Source: Primula veris
Lineage: Eukaryota > Streptophyta > Magnoliopsida > Ericales > Primulaceae
Reading direction: 5' to 3'
Assembly (NCBI GenBank): GCA_963682055.1
Contig: OY821750.1
Coordinates: forward strand, 29,768,402-29,832,401
Length of the DNA stretch: 64,000 bases
Under the pieces are notes generated by a model. That model did no database searches, was not told the origin of the DNA, and was given only the letters and a program-made list of their open reading frames with translations. How positions within the stretch are numbered: the first letter of the stretch is position 1; each line of letters starts with the position of its first letter. Shown here in pieces: positions 11,705-21,331 of this stretch. The position numbers were made by a program, and so were the translations under genes.

Positions 11705-12185
11705 AGTTGAAATTCCCAAACGGCATGCCTAAGGGTAGGCCTAGGAATACTGTGAAATTCCCAAAGGCCTTTGTGCCTAGGAATACTGTGAAATTCCCAA
11801 ACGGCCTTTGTGCCTAGGAATACTATGAAATTCCCAAACGGCATGCCTAAGGGTAGGCCTAGGAATACTATGAAATTTACAAACGGCCTTTGTGCCTAGG
11901 AATACTATGAAATTCCCAAACGGCATGCCTAAGGGTAGGCCTAGGAATACTGTGAAATTCCCAAAGGGCCTTTGTGCCTAGGAATACTATGAAATTCCCA
12001 AACAGCATGCCTAAGGGTAGGCCTAGGAATACGGTGAAATTCCCAAACGACCCTTGTGCCTAGGAATACTATGAAATTCGCAAACGGCCCTTATGTCTAG
12101 GAATACTATGAAATTCCCAAACGGCCTTTGTGCCCAGGAATACTGTGAAATTCCCAACATGGCATGTCTAAAAGAGTGCCTAGAA
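11705..12185. repeat. Alternating 37/45-bp minisatellite in the Tat 3' region
   Basis: About twelve monomers share a 20-bp core (AGGAATACTRTGAAATTCCC, R=A or G) followed by AAACGGC. There are two tails: a short one (CTTTGTGCCT, 37-bp unit) and a long one (ATGCCTAAGGGTAGGCCT, 45-bp unit). The order by eye is L, S, S, L, S, L, S, L, S, S, S, L. Variable 3' regions of Tat/Ogre elements are known to seed satellite repeats, and this array looks like an early stage. Confidence 0.9.
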
Positions 12186-12393
12186 ATACTCAAGACCTCT
12201 AACATACGCAGGTATAAAAAAAAAAGAGGGGAACAACGAAGAAATCAGCAAAGAAAAATCAATCCAATCAATGAAATATCAATACGACAATGAGAAGATC
12301 CAAAAAAAAAAAACAAGAAGAAAGAAATAAAACAAATAGTCCACGCCCGCATTACGGAGGCAACAAGATACAACCAACCACAACGAAAGTAAT

Positions 12394-13026
12394 TTAAGAA
12401 CTACTACATGAGGAGCACGACGGCAATTGACCGAGCTCTACCTCTTCGTCATCCGTCGCCGTATCCCCATCGGTCTCCTCGCCATCGAAACGCTCCTCAG
12501 AAATGAGGGCATCAAAGTTGGTCGTGTGAGCACCAACGCATGCCAGCGTCTTAAGCCGCACGGAGAACTCGGCTACTTTAGTGATCTCATGAGCATCCGA
12601 GGCCACTTTACGACGAGCATCGTCGAAGGGAAGCTTACGAGCTTCGATCGTAGCCGCAGAAGCATCGAATCTGGATCGGGACAGGCAGAAATACTTCACC
12701 AAAATATTGGCTTGGGTTACCAGCGACTCTAGTTTACCGAGGTATTTTTCCTTTACACGCCAATACCGATCTAAACGACGCTCCCGAACCTCAACAACAT
12801 GCTCGGCACGACGAACATATTCACGAAAAGAGGACGCCTAGATTTTCAACTTGGCCCTAAGTCGGGCGCACTGATCGACCAACTTGACGTTTTTGCCCAT
12901 TAAAACGATGTAAGGCCACTTGGCATGCCCTTCACTAGCCGCACCAGATGAGACCTCGTCCCGGGCAACACCAGTAGGTCCTAGCCCCGGACTAACTAGG
13001 CACGGAGAACCAGCCTAGTGCGACAT
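12394..13026 (-). pseudogene. Antisense coiled-coil gene C in Tat 3' region, two TAG stops
   Basis: On the minus strand an ATG at 13026 opens a frame ending at 12394 (211 codons). It is broken by TAG at codon 4 and another TAG after ARLRAKLKI. Both could have arisen from CAG, though this is inferred. The rest reads as a charged helical protein (EYVRRAEHVVEVRERRLDRY, KYLGKLESLVTQAN) with an acidic tail (EETDGDTATDDEEVE) and a serine/cysteine end. A candidate TATA box lies at 13160-13167. I do not recognise a named domain. It may be a mini-gene of its own or the last exon of the larger antisense gene next to it. Confidence 0.5.
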
Positions 13027-13159
13027 GGTAGCATGTGCCTAGAAAAAAAAAATGGGGAAGAAAGGAAGAGATGAATATTCAGCCGCAAATATAGAAGAGA
13101 CAGGGATATCCTATCGAACAAAGAAAAGAAAAGACACGAAAGTAGAAGAATGAAGATTT

Positions 13160-13167
13160 TTTATATA
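13160..13167 (-). promoter_or_regulatory. Candidate TATA box for antisense gene C
   Basis: TATATAAA on the minus strand, about 134 bp upstream of the ATG at 13026. It also falls in what may be the 3' UTR of the upstream antisense gene, so the call is weak. Confidence 0.35.
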
Positions 13168-13206
13168 CAAGCTACAAGTAAAATGACAAAACAAGCTACG
13201 CAATCA

Positions 13207-16200
13207 TCAATCCGATAACCCGTCAACAGACGCTGAGGTCTCTACGGCGTCAGCAAAATGGATATCTCGCAATGAGACAATTTGAGTCTCCAAACGTTCC
13301 TGTACGACTGCATCCACTCGGTTCAAGGCAGCCGTGGTCTCAGTTATCCCGGCCATAGCGTCACCCATGCGCTCTGCCCGGGCAACACCACGCATCCCTT
13401 TTACGTGATCGAGCACCTCTAATGCGCGACTTCGGGCCCAATACGCTCTGGCAAAGGATAGCAACAGGTCCGCATCTTCGAAAACGGCCCCTAGAACCAA
13501 GTTCAAGCTCGTCACCCGGCCTCGGGCTTCATCACGAGAGCGCCGAAGCGCACCAAGAAGCTCTTTAGCCTTTCCCTTATTTGCTGTATAGTATGCGGTC
13601 TTCTTACTAAACCTCTCTCCCAAGTCACGTAATCGAATCGACAAATTTCAAATATGAATATTCAAACCATCGATTTCGCGCCGAGCAGAATCCAGTTCAG
13701 AAGTTAGGGACGCGTTAGCTTTTTCAAGACCGTTTATAACATCGCCTACGCTACGACTAGGCGAGGTCCAGACCACCATGGCAAGGGGATTAGCGGGTAC
13801 CTGACAAGATGTTTTTGCATCCTTCAAAAGACGACGACCCACAAACAGGGGAATTAACAAGGAAAGCCAAACAGAAAGAAAACATAGCACCTATATTATC
13901 ACTTCCCAAAAGAATATCTTTCTAGTTACAAAAGAGACCCCTAATTCGGGTAACAAAAGACTTTACGCTAAGATACAGAGAAAATATTACAAGTAAATGG
14001 TCAAGGCTCCACCTGAGGGGATGCGGGTGGGGGAATCACGGCAGCAGCAGATCGAGGAGTCGTTGGAGCCGACCCGGAATGGGGACGGAGCGCCGTCGAA
14101 ATAGTATGTCCCGGCAGCCATGGGAGCTCCTCGTCTCGGAGGTTGGCCCAATCCTGAGGCTTAGGAGGTGCACCTTGCGGACAGGGATAAACCAACTCCG
14201 ACCACGCCCGGTCCGAGAATGGAACCTTTGCAAAGTTTAGAGCTCGGACATGAGCGCAAAAGACGGAAAAATTAGCCATCATTGCAAACTTTTTTCGTTC
14301 GTCTTCCTGCTCTGCCTTCAGAGCAGCAACCTCTGATGTTCCGGCCTCCATATCCTCCGCCATGAGCAAGTTATCGGCCTCCAGTAGGTCATACTTCTTG
14401 ACCCACTCCTCTTTTTCGGCCCCCATCTTCTCCACTTCCTCGGTCAGGCGTAAGTTGTCTCCTACCAACTTCTCATTATCAGAGGCCAATTTAGCCATCT
14501 GGGCTTTCTCCTCGGCCGTTATTTTGCTTTCGACCATCAGCTTCTCTTTCTCCGCCTCTAGCTCGGAGACCAACTTCGCTTGTTGAACTTTATCTTCGGT
14601 AAAGGCTTTATTTTCGGCCGTCAGCTTCTCTTTCTCCGCCTCTAGCTCGAAGACCAACTTTACTTGGTGAGCTTTATCCTCAGCCAAGGCTTTATTTTCG
14701 GCCATCAGCTTCTCCTTCTCAGCCTCTAGTGCCGACAGCTGATCACTTAACACCACGATATCCACGAAGACCTGTATTTAGAGACATCAGACACCAGCCA
14801 AAACAAGAGCATCACGACCTATACACCAAAAAAAAAAAAAAACGTGCACAACATACCCGAAGCGCGTCAGTGCTGGCCTGCTCTATAACCGACATTACCG
14901 GCCGAGCAACTATTTTCTTTGCATCCTTAACAACGAGGGGCTTAAGAGCAGTATACCCCATCCTCAAGACTCGGGGTTTCTCCAACAGTTCACCCCTACA
15001 CCGATCAATGTAACGGGTCATCGCAACCCCATCCACCAACACCTTTTCAGGTTCCTCGAGAACCTCATCCTCGCCACCCACCACAACCTCCATGACAGTC
15101 TCTTTGCCGGCTTCCACCTCCACTTCCTCCTCCATGGCAGTCAGGAGCGGTCTCAAGGGCCCTATGCTCGATCACCTCCTCAGTACGGGTAGGCGCGCAA
15201 ACAGGCAGGACTATCGGGTCCTCGGTACGGGTAGGCGAGATGACAAGCAGGGTCATCGTATCCTCACCCATGTTCACCAAGAAGTTCATATGCCCGAACA
15301 CGTCATCAATCGACCCCTGAAACACAATAATACCCATAGACCGGGCAAGAGCAAGGGTAACCAATGACGAAGTCAATAACTGAAACAAGATAGCATATAA
15401 AGCAGGGAACAACAGAATCAAACGGCAACTATTAACAAAAACAAATACACTACATCGAGATTCGCAGCAGCCTCCTCGGGGGTATCACCTTGGGACGATG
15501 CGACCACCTCCACACCCCTGCCAACATCCGCAACCTCCACATTACCTGAGGTCTCAGCCCCTCTAGCCCTCTTCGGGGTGCCAACAGCGGGGTCCGATGC
15601 TCGGCGCTTAGAACGAGTGGGCTTTTTCTCCCCCTGAGCAGCACTTCGAGCCCTGACAACTTTTATGAATTCCTCCTCGGGCTCTTTAGGGATCTCGGGC
15701 GCAGGATTCCCCTTGGTCACTGGCCCCGCAGGGTAACCAAGTAGCAGGGGAGCAGTACGGCTTGCCGGATCCTTGGTAGGTCCAGGCCCCCACCATTTCC
15801 AAAGAGCTAAGAGAGCCTCAACATTGGGAGCGCCGAGGTCTGGAATAGCAGGAGCTGTGGTCACAGGTCCAGGGATCTGGTGTCCTGCACAACCCCATTC
15901 CCCGGACGCAATCACAACACCAAGGTTATGTTCTTTGTTGGTGTCCGGCAACCCAATTACGAGCCGAGAGAATGCGCACAATGTCTTCAAATAAGAACTG
16001 CGGTGCTCGAAACTCAAACTGTAGACCCCGAAGACATCTTTCAGTTCAATGTCTATCCCCGATACCTCCGACAGCCTTTGAATGCCGATCAAGGTCCGGT
16101 AACCATTCAGAGCCAGTTGGGCAGGAGCTATCTGGACAGCTTCAAAAAACGAAGCCACCCACTTCGTAAACAGAAGTCTAAGACCCCCAGTGAAGAAGGC

Positions 16201-16618
16201 CGAGGAACGCACAGCTACCTCGCCGGCAGGAACGAATCCCAAAACCTCCTCATCAGAGACCGGCAGCCGAATATGTATGTTGTCCGGTATTCCGGCGAGT
16301 CTTTTAAAATCTTCCTCCACAAATGGGCCAACTTGGGCCAGGCATTGGGTCAGAATTTCCTATCCAAACATCATTACGACTCCATCAAAATACTAACCAA
16401 AAACACATGACACGACAAGTCCCCACCCCAATTGATAGAAACCCTAAACGTTTTCCACCAAACCAACAAATATCCTACACAGAAAGAAATACCACTACTC
16501 AACAACCTATATAGACAACCAAGACCATATATGACCACAACCACAAGTCAAATACGTATCCTAATCACAGAGGTATCCAAACAAACAACCCACAAAATAC
16601 GAGGATACTTACAGTCAT
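13207..16618 (-). pseudogene. Spliced antisense gene A: transposase-28-like domain plus coiled coils
   Basis: This is a multi-exon gene antisense to the element. Proposed exons: 16618-16613 (ATG ACT), 16359-15454, 15316-14857, 14771 to about 14015, then 13802-13207. The introns have GT/AG ends and in-phase junctions, e.g. donor GTAAGTATCC at 16612. Without the last junction the frame stops at 14001. Exon 2 resembles the putative gypsy-type transposon domain (Transposase_28 family): VRSSAFFTGGLRLLFTKWV, APAQLALNGYRTLIG, DVFGVYSLSFEHR. Exon 4 is a coiled coil built of repeated LEAEKEKL-AENKA-EDK modules of about 24 residues. Exon 5 is another helical segment. A frame change in exon 3 (about 15150-15250) and a TGA near 13645 break this copy. 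Antisense ORFs of this kind are known in Tat elements; their function is unknown. Confidence 0.65.
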
Positions 16619-17277
16619 ATTCACGAGCGAGCGAGCGAGACCAGCAGCAAATCTATCTGCAATCAGGCGAAACCCTAGATGGAAAGGCAAGAATTTTTTT
16701 GGCGGGAATAACAAACCCTTGAGAAAGAAAATAAGAGATATTTTTTCAGGAAATTATGAGATAAAAACCAAATGGATTACTTAGCACAGTTAAAAGGAGT
16801 GGAGCCACAGAAAGAATAAAATAATAACCGTCCTTTCATGTGACAGAGGTTTACCTTCTTTCCAACCATAGAAAAGTCCACAACCGCTGCTATTTTCGAC
16901 AGATAAACGCTCCAGATCTTGCCACGTCAGGTAGTGTATCCCACTAACCAAGACATTTCACATCATTACACCTAAATAAACGGCCAATGGACCCTACCAT
17001 GAAAAGCTTCCAGCATACGCCACCAATATTACCAAACCAAGGATGTCTTCCGACTCAATTCCTCGACACAATACAGTGTCTTACCCGAAAATCACACCGA
17101 ACAAGGTGGACGGAGACCGTTCCTAGCTCGACGGCATTTAAGCATCAAGTCTAACAACGCTCTCCGGGGGGATAACCACGGTGCACCGTGCTCGGTGTCC
17201 GATACTGGGACATCGAATAAGATCAACATAAAGGCAAAGCGAATAAAATAGATAGGATCGAGTTGCAAAACACAAGT

Positions 17278-17283
17278 TTTATT
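17278..17283 (-). terminator. Polyadenylation signal of mini-gene D
   Basis: AATAAA on the minus strand, 74 bp past the stop codon of the antisense mini-gene ending at 17357. Confidence 0.5.
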
Positions 17284-17356
17284 CATCCACAAAGGGGAAA
17301 ACAACCAGTTACAACGGGAAAAATAAAAATTACAACTTCAACACTAGAATACTTCT

Positions 17357-17725
17357 CTAATTCTGAGCCCTAGAACTACCACCTTCCTCGGTATCCCTCT
17401 TAGCCAAGAGCTCCTGGAGATGATCCCTCTCCTTAATCAAACGAGAAATCGCCATCTCAGCCTGTTGCAAAGCATAGGACTGAGATTTGCATTTTTGCTC
17501 GGCTTTAAAACGAGCAGTGCCTTCCTCATCCCAATATTGCTTAAACCTCCTCACTTCAGTCTGAGCACACTTGAGATCATGTTTCAACCATGACATCTCA
17601 ATCTCTTTTAGCTGAAGAGGAGTCAAATCCTCTTCCCCGAAACCAGGGGGACGAGGTAGCAAAAAAGTAGGCTCCTCTTCCATAAGGGCTTTCTTTTTGG
17701 AGGCAGATCTAGTGATGGAAGCCAT
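17357..17725 (-). CDS. Antisense mini-gene D, 122-aa coiled-coil protein
   Basis: An intact single-exon frame with ATG at 17725, chosen because it lies about 75 bp below a TATA box and starts MASIT like its neighbours start MASS or MASP. The protein has a proline-rich N-terminal part (FLLPRPPGFGEEDLTP) and a long charged helix (about residues 40-115: QLKEIEMSWLKHDLKCAQTE, AEMAISRLIKERDHLQELL). It ends in EEGGSSRAQN. No known domain is recognised. An AATAAA follows 74 bp after the stop. It is one of five small antisense genes in the Tat 3' region. Possible roles (RNA binding, particle assembly, host factor) are only guesses. Confidence 0.6.
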   Translation of the reverse strand: MASITRSASKKKALMEEEPTFLLPRPPGFGEEDLTPLQLKEIEMSWLKHDLKCAQTEVRRFKQYWDEEGTARFKAEQKCKSQSYALQQAEMAISRLIKERDHLQELLAKRDTEEGGSSRAQN

Positions 17726-17798
17726 CTCAAACAAAAGCAAATTATAAAACAAGAGAGAGAAAGGAAGAATTGGTAATGAAATACAGACAATAGGGAGC

Positions 17799-17805
17799 AT
17801 TTATA
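17799..17805 (-). promoter_or_regulatory. TATA box of mini-gene D
   Basis: TATAAAT on the minus strand, 74-80 bp upstream of ATG 17725. The spacing allows a short 5' UTR. Confidence 0.55.
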
Positions 17806-17949
17806 AAGAGTCAAAGGGCACAAAGAACGAGGCGTTGCAACGATTCATAAGACAAAGACACGAGATACGAAAAGATACATCTGATTCAAATACAAAATAA
17901 AATACAAGTTCCAAAACGGGAAATACATCATAAAACCAGCCCAGCCTAA

Positions 17950-18429
17950 CTAAGGATCAATGGGTGGAAAAACCGAACTGCCAGACCGAGAGAAAGCAAA
18001 ACGAGCAGAGCAGTTCAACTGAGCTTGGTAGGAATCATTCATGGCAACCAAATTTTCATTCTCCGTGGAGAGTTCGGAGTTCTCCGTGGTCAGAACCCTG
18101 ATGCGCTCCTCGAGCCGAGCATGCCTTACCATTATGCTAGCTAGGCCTTGAGGAGAGTTATCAAACTCATCTTGAGCATGGTCCCAAATCTTCTCGGCAT
18201 CATACCAGGAGTTGGCCAGATGATTTCTCTGTAACAACAAATGATCGAGCTGGCGACTCAAGGCCGAAATCTCGGTCCACTTCACTGTCTCTTCGGGATG
18301 AGAGCCGAACAAACACAAGGCCAAAATACCATACTCCTTCTCAAGCCTCGCCATTCGACGACGGACCCGAGATACCTCAGTATCCAAGCCCTTCATCTGA
18401 GCATGATATCTCACCACAGGTTCAGACAT
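17950..18429 (-). CDS. Antisense mini-gene E, 159-aa coiled-coil protein
   Basis: An intact single-exon frame from ATG 18429 (MSEPVVRYHAQMKGLDTEVS) to 17950. The in-frame codons further upstream lie between the TATA box and this ATG, so this start is preferred. Two helical blocks are visible: residues 8-35 (EVSRVRRRMARLEKEYGIL) and residues 105-140 (RLEERIRVLTTENSELSTEN, a leucine/asparagine-rich coiled coil). Between them lies a W-containing segment (HLANSWYDAEKIWDHAQDEF). The C-terminus is serine/proline-rich. No named family is recognised. No AATAAA was found close to the stop, so its 3' end is unclear. Confidence 0.6.
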   Translation of the reverse strand: MSEPVVRYHAQMKGLDTEVSRVRRRMARLEKEYGILALCLFGSHPEETVKWTEISALSRQLDHLLLQRNHLANSWYDAEKIWDHAQDEFDNSPQGLASIMVRHARLEERIRVLTTENSELSTENENLVAMNDSYQAQLNCSARFAFSRSGSSVFPPIDP

Positions 18430-18529
18430 TCTGGGAAATTGTTTTAGTGCAGGATAAAATAGGGGATGAGGGAAAAACAAACAATAAGAGTTGATAAAAG
18501 AGGGTAACTACTAAAGAAAAGAATAGGAG

Positions 18530-18537
18530 TATTTATA
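18530..18537 (-). promoter_or_regulatory. TATA box of mini-gene E
   Basis: TATAAATA on the minus strand, about 101 bp upstream of ATG 18429. Confidence 0.55.
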
Positions 18538-18599
18538 GAGAAAAGATAGTGTGATATTTTCTGACAAGTAATTGGAAACATGCATATTATCTGACAAGT

Positions 18600-19445
18600 G
18601 CTTGGGAGCAGGCACCTATATTCGACAGTGCAGGGGACATGTCTACAGTCATCTGATATTACAGTACAGCAAGAAATAAAAAGAGAAGACATTCAAAGGT
18701 CTACGTTCCAGAAAAATGACAAACCACAAGTGCAACATAAAAAGAAGTGCAATATAAAGGGGCAAAGGAAATTTTCATTAATAAGGGTGAGATACATCAC
18801 TGTTCATTACATCAGAGGACATCAAAGGGAAAAACTATTACATCAGGGGACTACATCGAAAGAAAATCTATTACATCGAGGTCTATTACATCCGAGAATA
18901 ACATCAAAAGAAAAATCTATTACAGAAGATCAACTATGTCGGCAAACCCATCGAACAGGATGCATGAAGGAAGGAGGCGATGGGGAAGAGGAAGAAGAGA
19001 ATGAAGAGGAACATAAAAAGAAGTGAAAAGCAAGAAGAGAAAAATGAAAAATGACAAAAACCCTAGAAGAAACACAAAACCCTTAGGATCACAGGGTTGA
19101 TTGTTACATCGTAGTGGTGCAGAAGAAGAGAAAAAGGAAAAAAGAAAAAGAAGAGAACAAAGCATTAAACAGAAAAGAAGAAGAGTGCAAGAAGAGGAAG
19201 AGGAAGAAATGAAGGAAACTGAGAAAAATAAAAAGAAAGTAAAAGGAACAAAACAAAACAAAAAAAGAGAGAAAGAAAAAGAGTGATGGGAGAGAAGATG
19301 AAGAAAAAGAAAGAGTAGGCGCAGAAAGAAAAAAAAAAAAAAAAAAAAAAGAAAAACAGAAAAGAAGAAGAGTGCAAAAAAGAGGAAGAGGAATAAATAA
19401 AGAAAATTGAAGAAATAAAGAAAATAAAAAGAGAGAAAAATGGCG
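18600..19445. other. Purine-rich stretch between mini-genes E and F
   Basis: No gene is supported. 18780-18930 holds degenerate repeats of CTATTACATC. About 18960-19440 is almost pure A/G on the plus strand, including an A run of about 20 near 19329-19350. On the minus strand this would be a long pyrimidine-rich 3' UTR of mini-gene F. The long low-complexity reading frames here are composition effects. Confidence 0.6.
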
Positions 19446-19448
19446 AGG

Positions 19449-19742
19449 CTAGGGGAAAGTCGATCGGTATCGGTGAGAGGGACCGGCAGAGATCTCCCTG
19501 TCTCTGTATGTTGGGTTCCCCCTCAACACCTCATTCTCTTCGACTAGAGCCTGACGAACACGTCGGCAATAATCCAACTCGGACCTTAGCCAAGTTAATT
19601 CCCAAACCATCTCGGTATGGTGATAACGCATCACCTTTAACTCCTCTTCGGTATCCTTCAACAGCTGTAAAACAGTACCATAGGAGGCTTCAAAAGCCTC
19701 CACTTGCAAGACCAATGCAGATTTGGAGGAAGAACTAGCCAT
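19449..19742 (-). CDS. Antisense mini-gene F, 97-aa coiled-coil protein
   Basis: An intact frame from ATG 19742 (MASSSSKSALVLQVEAFEAS) to 19449. The ATG lies about 85 bp below a TATA box. The body is a single long helix (about residues 12-75: VLQLLKDTEEELKVMRYHH, WLRSELDYCRRVRQALVEEN). It is followed by a basic, disordered tail (NPTYRDREISAGPSHRYRST). The MAS-type start and helix-plus-charged-tail layout resemble the neighbours. No named domain is recognised. Confidence 0.58.
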   Translation of the reverse strand: MASSSSKSALVLQVEAFEASYGTVLQLLKDTEEELKVMRYHHTEMVWELTWLRSELDYCRRVRQALVEENEVLRGNPTYRDREISAGPSHRYRSTFP

Positions 19743-19826
19743 TATAAGAGGATTATATGATAAAATTCTGTATATGAGGAAGAGAGATAAGGGTGAGGTT
19801 GTGAAAAAATCCATATCTTAAGAAGG

Positions 19827-19834
19827 TATTTATA
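19827..19834 (-). promoter_or_regulatory. TATA box of mini-gene F
   Basis: TATAAATA on the minus strand, 85-92 bp upstream of ATG 19742. Confidence 0.55.
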
Positions 19835-20282
19835 GAAAAATTAAGGAAGAATTAGTGTGGAGAAGTGCAACCGTTCGCCAACAGATTTGGGAAAACGAGG
19901 GTAATTAAAAGATGCGTCTGTTGAGAAGAATTTAAGTGGGAAAGAGCAACCTTTCGCTATTAAAAGTCGCGTCTATTATGAAGAAACGTTTGGATTCACG
20001 CCAGTATTTAAAGAGGGTAAATCCCAAAAAGCTCTTACACGTGTCTCTCTAGGAAATTGCAACAGTGCAAAGAGATAAAGGATAAGATTTGTGCACAGGG
20101 CTCGAGAAATCCCCTCAGTCCCTAGATACAAAGATTCAGAAGGTTCAATGGATAAGGTCAAACGTAAGGCCCAAGAAAAAGCACTAATGAAGCCACAAGC
20201 GTGCGCAGTCAAATTAATTACATTAGGAGAATAATTCAGAGAAAAGCTAGAAAAAGAAAATTTTCCATTAATCAAGGGGAAA

Positions 20283-20288
20283 TTTATT
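20283..20288 (-). terminator. Polyadenylation signal of mini-gene G
   Basis: AATAAA on the minus strand, 52 bp past the stop codon at 20340. Confidence 0.5.
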
Positions 20289-20339
20289 ACAAGATGCTAC
20301 TCGACAAAATTACATTACAAAAAAGAAAGGAAAAGAGAA

Positions 20340-20675
20340 TTATTTTGTAGGACCAACTTCATCCTCGGTCCTCTTCTTAGACCGAGCATACACTTCCTTG
20401 AGGGCCAATTTATAAGCCCTCTTGGAAGCAATATACCTCTCTCTAGAAGCCTCAAGCTCTTTGATCCGAGCACGAGCCCAAATATTGTCGATCAGAGACC
20501 TCTGATATTCACTCTCCATTGCCTCCAAGCGCTCATCCATCTCAGCAGCTCGGCGAGCCTCCACGGTTAAAGAGCCAACCCTCCTTTCGAGGACACGAGT
20601 CCTCCTAACCTCCTCCTCGAGATGGGCAACATATTCAGGAAGGTTGTCACCACTATTTTCACGAGGAGAAGCCAT
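20340..20675 (-). CDS. Antisense mini-gene G, 111-aa coiled-coil protein
   Basis: An intact frame from ATG 20675 to 20340, starting MASPRENSGDNLPEYVAHLE. It has a TATA box 51 bp upstream and AATAAA 52 bp downstream, so it looks like a compact gene. Residues 13-90 form a charged helix (HLEEEVRRTRVLERRVGSL, ARARIKELEASRERYIASK), followed by a basic then acidic tail (RAYKLALKEVYARSKKRTED). It is clearly paralogous to mini-gene H: both share MASP, YVA-LE-EV, the IK-EAS block and KRAYKL-KE-ARSK. The two likely arose by duplication within the element. Function is unknown. Confidence 0.65.
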   Translation of the reverse strand: MASPRENSGDNLPEYVAHLEEEVRRTRVLERRVGSLTVEARRAAEMDERLEAMESEYQRSLIDNIWARARIKELEASRERYIASKRAYKLALKEVYARSKKRTEDEVGPTK

Positions 20676-20725
20676 TTGTTCGTTAATAAAGAATGAGTTG
20701 CACAAAGAATATAGGGACAGTCCCC

Positions 20726-20732
20726 TTTTATA
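20726..20732 (-). promoter_or_regulatory. TATA box of mini-gene G
   Basis: TATAAAA on the minus strand, 51 bp upstream of ATG 20675. Spacing and surrounding bases match those of mini-gene H. Confidence 0.6.
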
Positions 20733-20891
20733 GGAAGAAACAATGGGGTAGATCAAAGGTCATCTCGAAGAAAGACAACCTCTTGAACTTCCCAAGAGCA
20801 TTTATGGCTAACTACAGCAGTTCAAATCCAGTTAAGTCATCCAATAAGGTACCAAGAAGATAAACAGACAAGAGCGATAATAAAGAAATAT

Positions 20892-20897
20892 TTTATT
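20892..20897 (-). terminator. Polyadenylation signal of mini-gene H
   Basis: AATAAA on the minus strand, 69 bp past the stop codon at 20966. Confidence 0.5.
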
Positions 20898-20965
20898 AAT
20901 ATTTTCAGTAGTTCAGTTACAACTTGGAGATAATATCCAATACAAAAGAAATCATAAACGACTAA

Positions 20966-21277
20966 TTATTCCGAGGAAGAGCCTCCTTCATCGTCATCCG
21001 AACTCGGTTTAGACCGAGCATGCAACTCCTTAAAAGTAAGCTTATAGGCCCTTTTTGCTGCCTTTTGCTTAGCCAGAGAAGCCTCGAACCTCTTTATACG
21101 TTCAAAGGCCCAATCAAGGTCGGCCATCGTCAAGTGATGAGCTGCGTCCATATCAGATAGCCTTTTTGTCACGTCCGCCAATTTCTTTTTCATAACGTGA
21201 GCCTTCTTGACTTCATTCTCCAAGTAAGCGACATAATCTGAAGAATTGGCTCCAGTAGAACCATTGGGAGAAGCCAT
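20966..21277 (-). CDS. Antisense mini-gene H, 103-aa coiled-coil protein
   Basis: An intact frame from ATG 21277, starting MASPNGSTGANSSDYVAYLE. The frame is open further upstream, but a TATA box 55 bp above this ATG makes it the likely start. The protein is one charged helix (ENEVKKAHVMKKKLADVTKR, DWAFERIKRFEASLAKQK) with the KRAYKLTFKELHARSK block shared with mini-gene G. It has an acidic serine tail (SSDDDEGGSSSE). It is the first antisense gene after the 3' LTR, about 300 bp from it. The paralogue G lies directly downstream in the same direction. No named domain is recognised. Confidence 0.65.
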   Translation of the reverse strand: MASPNGSTGANSSDYVAYLENEVKKAHVMKKKLADVTKRLSDMDAAHHLTMADLDWAFERIKRFEASLAKQKAAKRAYKLTFKELHARSKPSSDDDEGGSSSE

Positions 21278-21331
21278 GAAGTCACAAGCAAGGTGGTGAT
21301 GGAATAAGTAATTGTGGGAAGGGTATTCCCT

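Noticed and set aside
11670..12295. Peptide-repeat frames across the minisatellite (SIPRHKG-type repeats)
   Set aside because: They are translations of the 37/45-bp DNA repeat, with frames broken by the unit lengths.
19101..19377. Frames rich in Lys/Glu or Phe/Ser in the purine tract
   Set aside because: Pure composition effect of the A/G-rich strand.
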